DNA of 55,439 nt from Chryseobacterium sp. Leaf201 (GTDB lineage Bacteria > Bacteroidota > Bacteroidia > Flavobacteriales > Weeksellaceae): NCBI RefSeq assembly GCF_001421435.1, contig NZ_LMKA01000055.1, forward strand, positions 1-55,439. Reading direction: 5' to 3'. How positions within the stretch are numbered: the first letter of the stretch is position 1; each line of letters starts with the position of its first letter. Below the pieces are notes generated by a model that saw only the letters and a program-made list of their open reading frames with translations, had not been told where the DNA came from and did not search any database. Below, one piece after another: positions 53,158-55,439 of this stretch. The position numbers were made by a program, and so were the translations under genes.

Positions 53158-53177
53158 GAATACCAAATTACATCATT

Positions 53178-53621
53178 ATGAAAAATTCAATTTTTACGGT
53201 CCTGCTTGTTGCAGGACTGACGGGTATTCTTACCGGATGTTCATCCAATGAAGATATGCTGAACACTGATACTCCAAACCAGGCCGCAGCAAAAGAAGCT
53301 TCAAAATCAAAAACGTATACCATTCGTTATGGGCTTCTATCCCAAAACGGGACAAAAGCACTTTCCGGCAGTTATGACATCGGCAGTTTTGTGGCGACAA
53401 ATACGGTTACCGGAGAAACTTTTGAGACCTATGCAGGAAGCGGATTGCAATCGCTGCCACAATACAGTGAAGGGATTCCTGCCGGTACTTATACATTTAC
53501 CGCTATGCAGGGCCAGGGCGGCTGGGTAGGATACGGTTCTGTAACCGGAGTAGTTTCTGATGCGCAGATAGATCAGGACGGCTATGTGACTGTTTATGTT
53601 CCTATTGCGTGGGAAGAATAA
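53178..53621 (+). CDS. Small lipoprotein of unknown function
   Basis: The 147-residue product has a lipoprotein signal (MKNSIFTVLLVAGLTGILTGC; Cys at residue 21, shown here minus one residue as MKNSIFTVLLVAGLTGILTG), an Asn/Thr/Ala-rich linker and a small beta-rich domain with YTIRYGLLSQNGTKALSGS, IPAGTYTFTAMQGQGGW and DQDGYVTVYVPIAWEE. It looks like a compact Ig-like or carbohydrate-associated domain, but I recognise no family. It stands alone, followed by a terminator. Confidence 0.75.
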   Translation: MKNSIFTVLLVAGLTGILTGCSSNEDMLNTDTPNQAAAKEASKSKTYTIRYGLLSQNGTKALSGSYDIGSFVATNTVTGETFETYAGSGLQSLPQYSEGIPAGTYTFTAMQGQGGWVGYGSVTGVVSDAQIDQDGYVTVYVPIAWEE

Positions 53622-53701
53622 TTTATCCGGTTTAAGGATAACAAAAACAGGTTAATTTATTTTACGAAAGTTTAGCCGGATCTTCCGGATTCACATTTTA
53701 C

Positions 53702-53728
53702 AGCCTCTTTTTCAGAGGCTTTTTATTT
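53702..53728 (+). terminator. Terminator of the small lipoprotein gene
   Basis: AGCCTC pairs with GAGGCT across a TTTTTCA loop, followed by a T-run; it lies about 80 bases past the stop codon. Confidence 0.75.
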
Positions 53729-53786
53729 TAAAAAATTATTTTTGCCTTTTATGATCCGGCTCATATAATTTTTTATTCTAACTCTC

Positions 53787-53794
53787 TAATTTTG
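53787..53794 (+). promoter_or_regulatory. Putative -7 box of the GT-rich lipoprotein gene
   Basis: TAATTTTG matches TAnnTTTG, 29 bases before the ATG. No TTG at -33. Confidence 0.4.
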
Positions 53795-53823
53795 GAAATA
53801 ATAAGACCATCAAAAATTTTTAT

Positions 53824-54237
53824 ATGAAAAAAGTAATGCTATTAATGCTAGGATTAAGCCTTTTTGCTGTAAGCTGTAAAAAACAGGAAACGCAAAATGC
53901 AAATGACACAATGAGTGATTCTGCTTCCACAGGCACTATGTCTGGTGATATGTCTGGTACAGGAACGGAAATGGACACTACAGCAAGTGTTCGTGACAGT
54001 GCAATGAATCAGGGAACCGGTACTACAGGAACGGGAACCGGAACGACTAATCAGACAAGTCCGAACACCAGCGGATCCACTACCGGAGGAGGTACACAGA
54101 ATTCTTCAGGAACCGGAACTACGGGAACGGGAACAACTGGTACTACTGGAGGTAATTCAGGTACAGGGACTACAGGTACGGGTAATAATACGACCGGTAC
54201 AGGTACAACAGGTACAGGAAACAATACCACCAGATAA
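53824..54237 (+). CDS. Low-complexity Gly/Thr-rich lipoprotein
   Basis: The 137-residue product has a lipoprotein signal (MKKVMLLMLGLSLFAVSC; Cys at residue 18) and a Ser/Asp/Thr-rich stretch. From about residue 68 a low-complexity tail of Gly/Thr runs built from GTGTTGTG-like units follows, with Asn insertions and a final NNTTR. No family is recognised; such tails are flexible surface spacers. The underlying DNA is a degenerate GGTACAGGAACN-type repeat and could vary in copy number. A terminator follows. Confidence 0.7.
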   Translation: MKKVMLLMLGLSLFAVSCKKQETQNANDTMSDSASTGTMSGDMSGTGTEMDTTASVRDSAMNQGTGTTGTGTGTTNQTSPNTSGSTTGGGTQNSSGTGTTGTGTTGTTGGNSGTGTTGTGNNTTGTGTTGTGNNTTR

Positions 54238-54276
54238 AAACAAGAACACTTTTTTAGACCCCTATACCCTTTTTAA

Positions 54277-54302
54277 AAAACTCCTCAGAAATGAGGAGTT
54301 TT
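54277..54302. terminator. Bidirectional terminator, GT-rich lipoprotein / GT2 gene
   Basis: Perfect 11-bp stem (54277-54287 with 54292-54302) with a GAAA tetraloop. Run of T on the minus strand (about 54270-54280 as A) is strong; the plus strand has a shorter T-rich tail. Confidence 0.88.
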
Positions 54303-54332
54303 GCTTTTGTAAAATATGTAATATAAATTAGA

Positions 54333-55166
54333 TTAAATATGAAGGCTGGTCCTTATTTTATTCATCAGCCGGTACGGTATTTTTGTCTGATAGTTCAGCA
54401 GGCTGTAAATTTCTTCTGATGTTGTAAAGGTTTCCGGAACCGGTAAATTCTGGATCACCGTGATCTTTCTCCTTTTCATTGCTTCATGGATGACCCTTGC
54501 AAAGGATTCTTTAGCACTTTGTTTGGATGTCTGCTGGGAAATCCCGTTGCTGTGGAGTCTGTATTTGTACAGAACCTCATTGATAAATCTGGCGTCGCCG
54601 GTTTCCAAAAGCTTAAGGTAAAGATCCTGGTCTACCGCATTTTTAAGAGCGGGGTTAATACCGGATGTCTTAAGATAGGCCTCTCTTTTAAACATAAAAA
54701 ATGCTGACATCTGGATAGGGGCGTTAAAGAAAAGTTTATGGTTGTGTACCTGTTTTATCTTTGTGAAAACTTCTCTCGGGTTAAGTTTTTCATCACAGAA
54801 TATCAGTTGTGAATAAACAGCAATAATGTTATTCCTGGATTTTTTAAATTCGTCTGCTGAGCGCTCAAGTGCATAAGGATATAAGGCATCATCCGGATCC
54901 AGGAATGCGCAGAGATCTCCTGTAGCAAGATCTATACATTTTCCTTTGGTATATCCGCAGCCTTTGTTTGTGTTGTTCTGATAGAATCTGAAACGGGAAT
55001 CATCTTTTATGAGCCCGGTAATAATTTCTGTGGAATCGTCTGTTGAGCAGTCATCTACAATAATTACCTCCCAATCTTCATAGCTCTGTGATATAATTGA
55101 ATCATAACACTCGCTAAAATACTTTCCGTTGTTATAATTTGCAATCAGAATAGATATTTTACTCAC
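54333..55166 (-). CDS. Glycosyltransferase family 2
   Basis: The 277-residue protein starts ISILIANYNNGKYFSECYDS, with the nucleotide-binding VIIVDDCSTDDSTEII, then the metal-binding DxD-like ALYPYALERS region preceded by LCAFLDPDDALYP. The acceptor part has SAFFMFKREAYLKTSGINPA and DQDLYLKLLETGD. These are typical of GT-A fold family 2 enzymes that build cell-surface glycans. The donor and acceptor are unknown. The start is a GTG at 55166, directly after a stop codon in frame; no ATG fits. No other polysaccharide genes lie within the window; 273 bases beyond it to the window end hold no ORF I can support. Confidence 0.88.
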   Translation of the reverse strand: MSKISILIANYNNGKYFSECYDSIISQSYEDWEVIIVDDCSTDDSTEIITGLIKDDSRFRFYQNNTNKGCGYTKGKCIDLATGDLCAFLDPDDALYPYALERSADEFKKSRNNIIAVYSQLIFCDEKLNPREVFTKIKQVHNHKLFFNAPIQMSAFFMFKREAYLKTSGINPALKNAVDQDLYLKLLETGDARFINEVLYKYRLHSNGISQQTSKQSAKESFARVIHEAMKRRKITVIQNLPVPETFTTSEEIYSLLNYQTKIPYRLMNKIRTSLHI

Positions 55167-55439
55167 CTTTTATTGATTTAATTAGTTAACAAAGTTATGC
55201 AAACTAATGAATAAAATTTATGATTCAGATCATTTTGTTTTAAGAATTAATTCCGTATATTATCGAACTATTTCGATGTTATAAAATAACCGTTGGGAGA
55301 AGATTTATTCAATTAAATGACTAATAACAAGAGTTTTAAGCTCATGTTAAAAATAAAGTAATAATTTAGCAATAAATACTTTATTAATTGCTACAGAAGT
55401 GTTCATCCGCTCATATGCCATGTAACGCTGTTTCTTTTT

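Noticed and set aside
53824..54237. Repeat tail as a CRISPR-like array.
   Set aside because: Units are short, degenerate and in frame with a lipoprotein gene; there are no spacers or cas genes.

Overview
The window looks like an ordinary, low-to-moderate GC chromosomal segment from a member of Bacteroidota, class Flavobacteriia, most likely the Chryseobacterium/Weeksellaceae group. This is an inference from content. Three proteins carry C-terminal type IX secretion (T9SS) sorting domains. Gram-negative outer-membrane families are present (a TonB-dependent receptor, TolC, several beta-barrels, many short-signal lipoproteins). Shine-Dalgarno sites are not evident, and the flavobacterial -7 box TAnnTTTG occurs upstream of many genes. 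No rRNA, tRNA, CRISPR array, integrase, transposase or prophage gene was seen, so there is no sign of a mobile island.

Layout. 0.2-5.4 kb: recA, an MpaB/DUF2236 oxygenase-like gene, a small membrane protein, and a glycolytic pfkA-gapA operon ending in a strong terminator, all on the minus strand. 5.5-8.7 kb: a DUF4846 lipoprotein and a two-gene DNA-repair-like module (a TIGR03915-type partner and a radical SAM protein with a C-terminal helix-hairpin-helix). 8.8-12.1 kb, plus strand: class II HMG-CoA reductase, a start-stop overlapping 51-residue membrane protein, a DUF423 protein and a ClC-type channel. 12.2-16.6 kb, minus: a three-part export system (ABC permease/ATPase, HlyD-like adaptor, TolC-like outer-membrane protein). 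17.0-21.7 kb, plus: sucC, a frameshifted CxxC lipoprotein-like gene, a lipoprotein and a secreted reprolysin-like metalloprotease with a sorting domain. 21.7-28.3 kb: mscS, a 1-Cys peroxiredoxin, an outer-membrane barrel, a PepSY protein, a TonB-dependent receptor and a Gfo/Idh/MocA oxidoreductase. 28.4-38.1 kb: an ABC-F protein, a GNAT-like protein, a GH25 lysozyme, ndh-trmD, an endonuclease/phosphatase-asnC-deoC cluster and dusB. 38.2-46.4 kb is a cell-envelope stretch: a 1082-residue outer-membrane protein with an EF-hand-like loop, two T9SS cargo proteins with matching C-termini, and an M1-like protein fused to a beta-barrel that lacks the zinc motif. 46.4-50.6 kb: a fused pyrE-pyrF gene, a YkvA/DUF1232 gene and an aroC-thioredoxin-tlpA operon. 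50.7-55.4 kb: a polytopic membrane protein, three small lipoproteins and a GT2 glycosyltransferase.

Most genes are housekeeping or conserved envelope functions. The points most worth checking are the single-base frameshift near 18.48 kb, the ABC exporter with a degraded signature motif, the M1-barrel fusion without HExxH, the eukaryote-like UMP synthase arrangement, the UDG-less radical SAM repair module, and short repeats in intergenic gaps. I found no convincing large new system.
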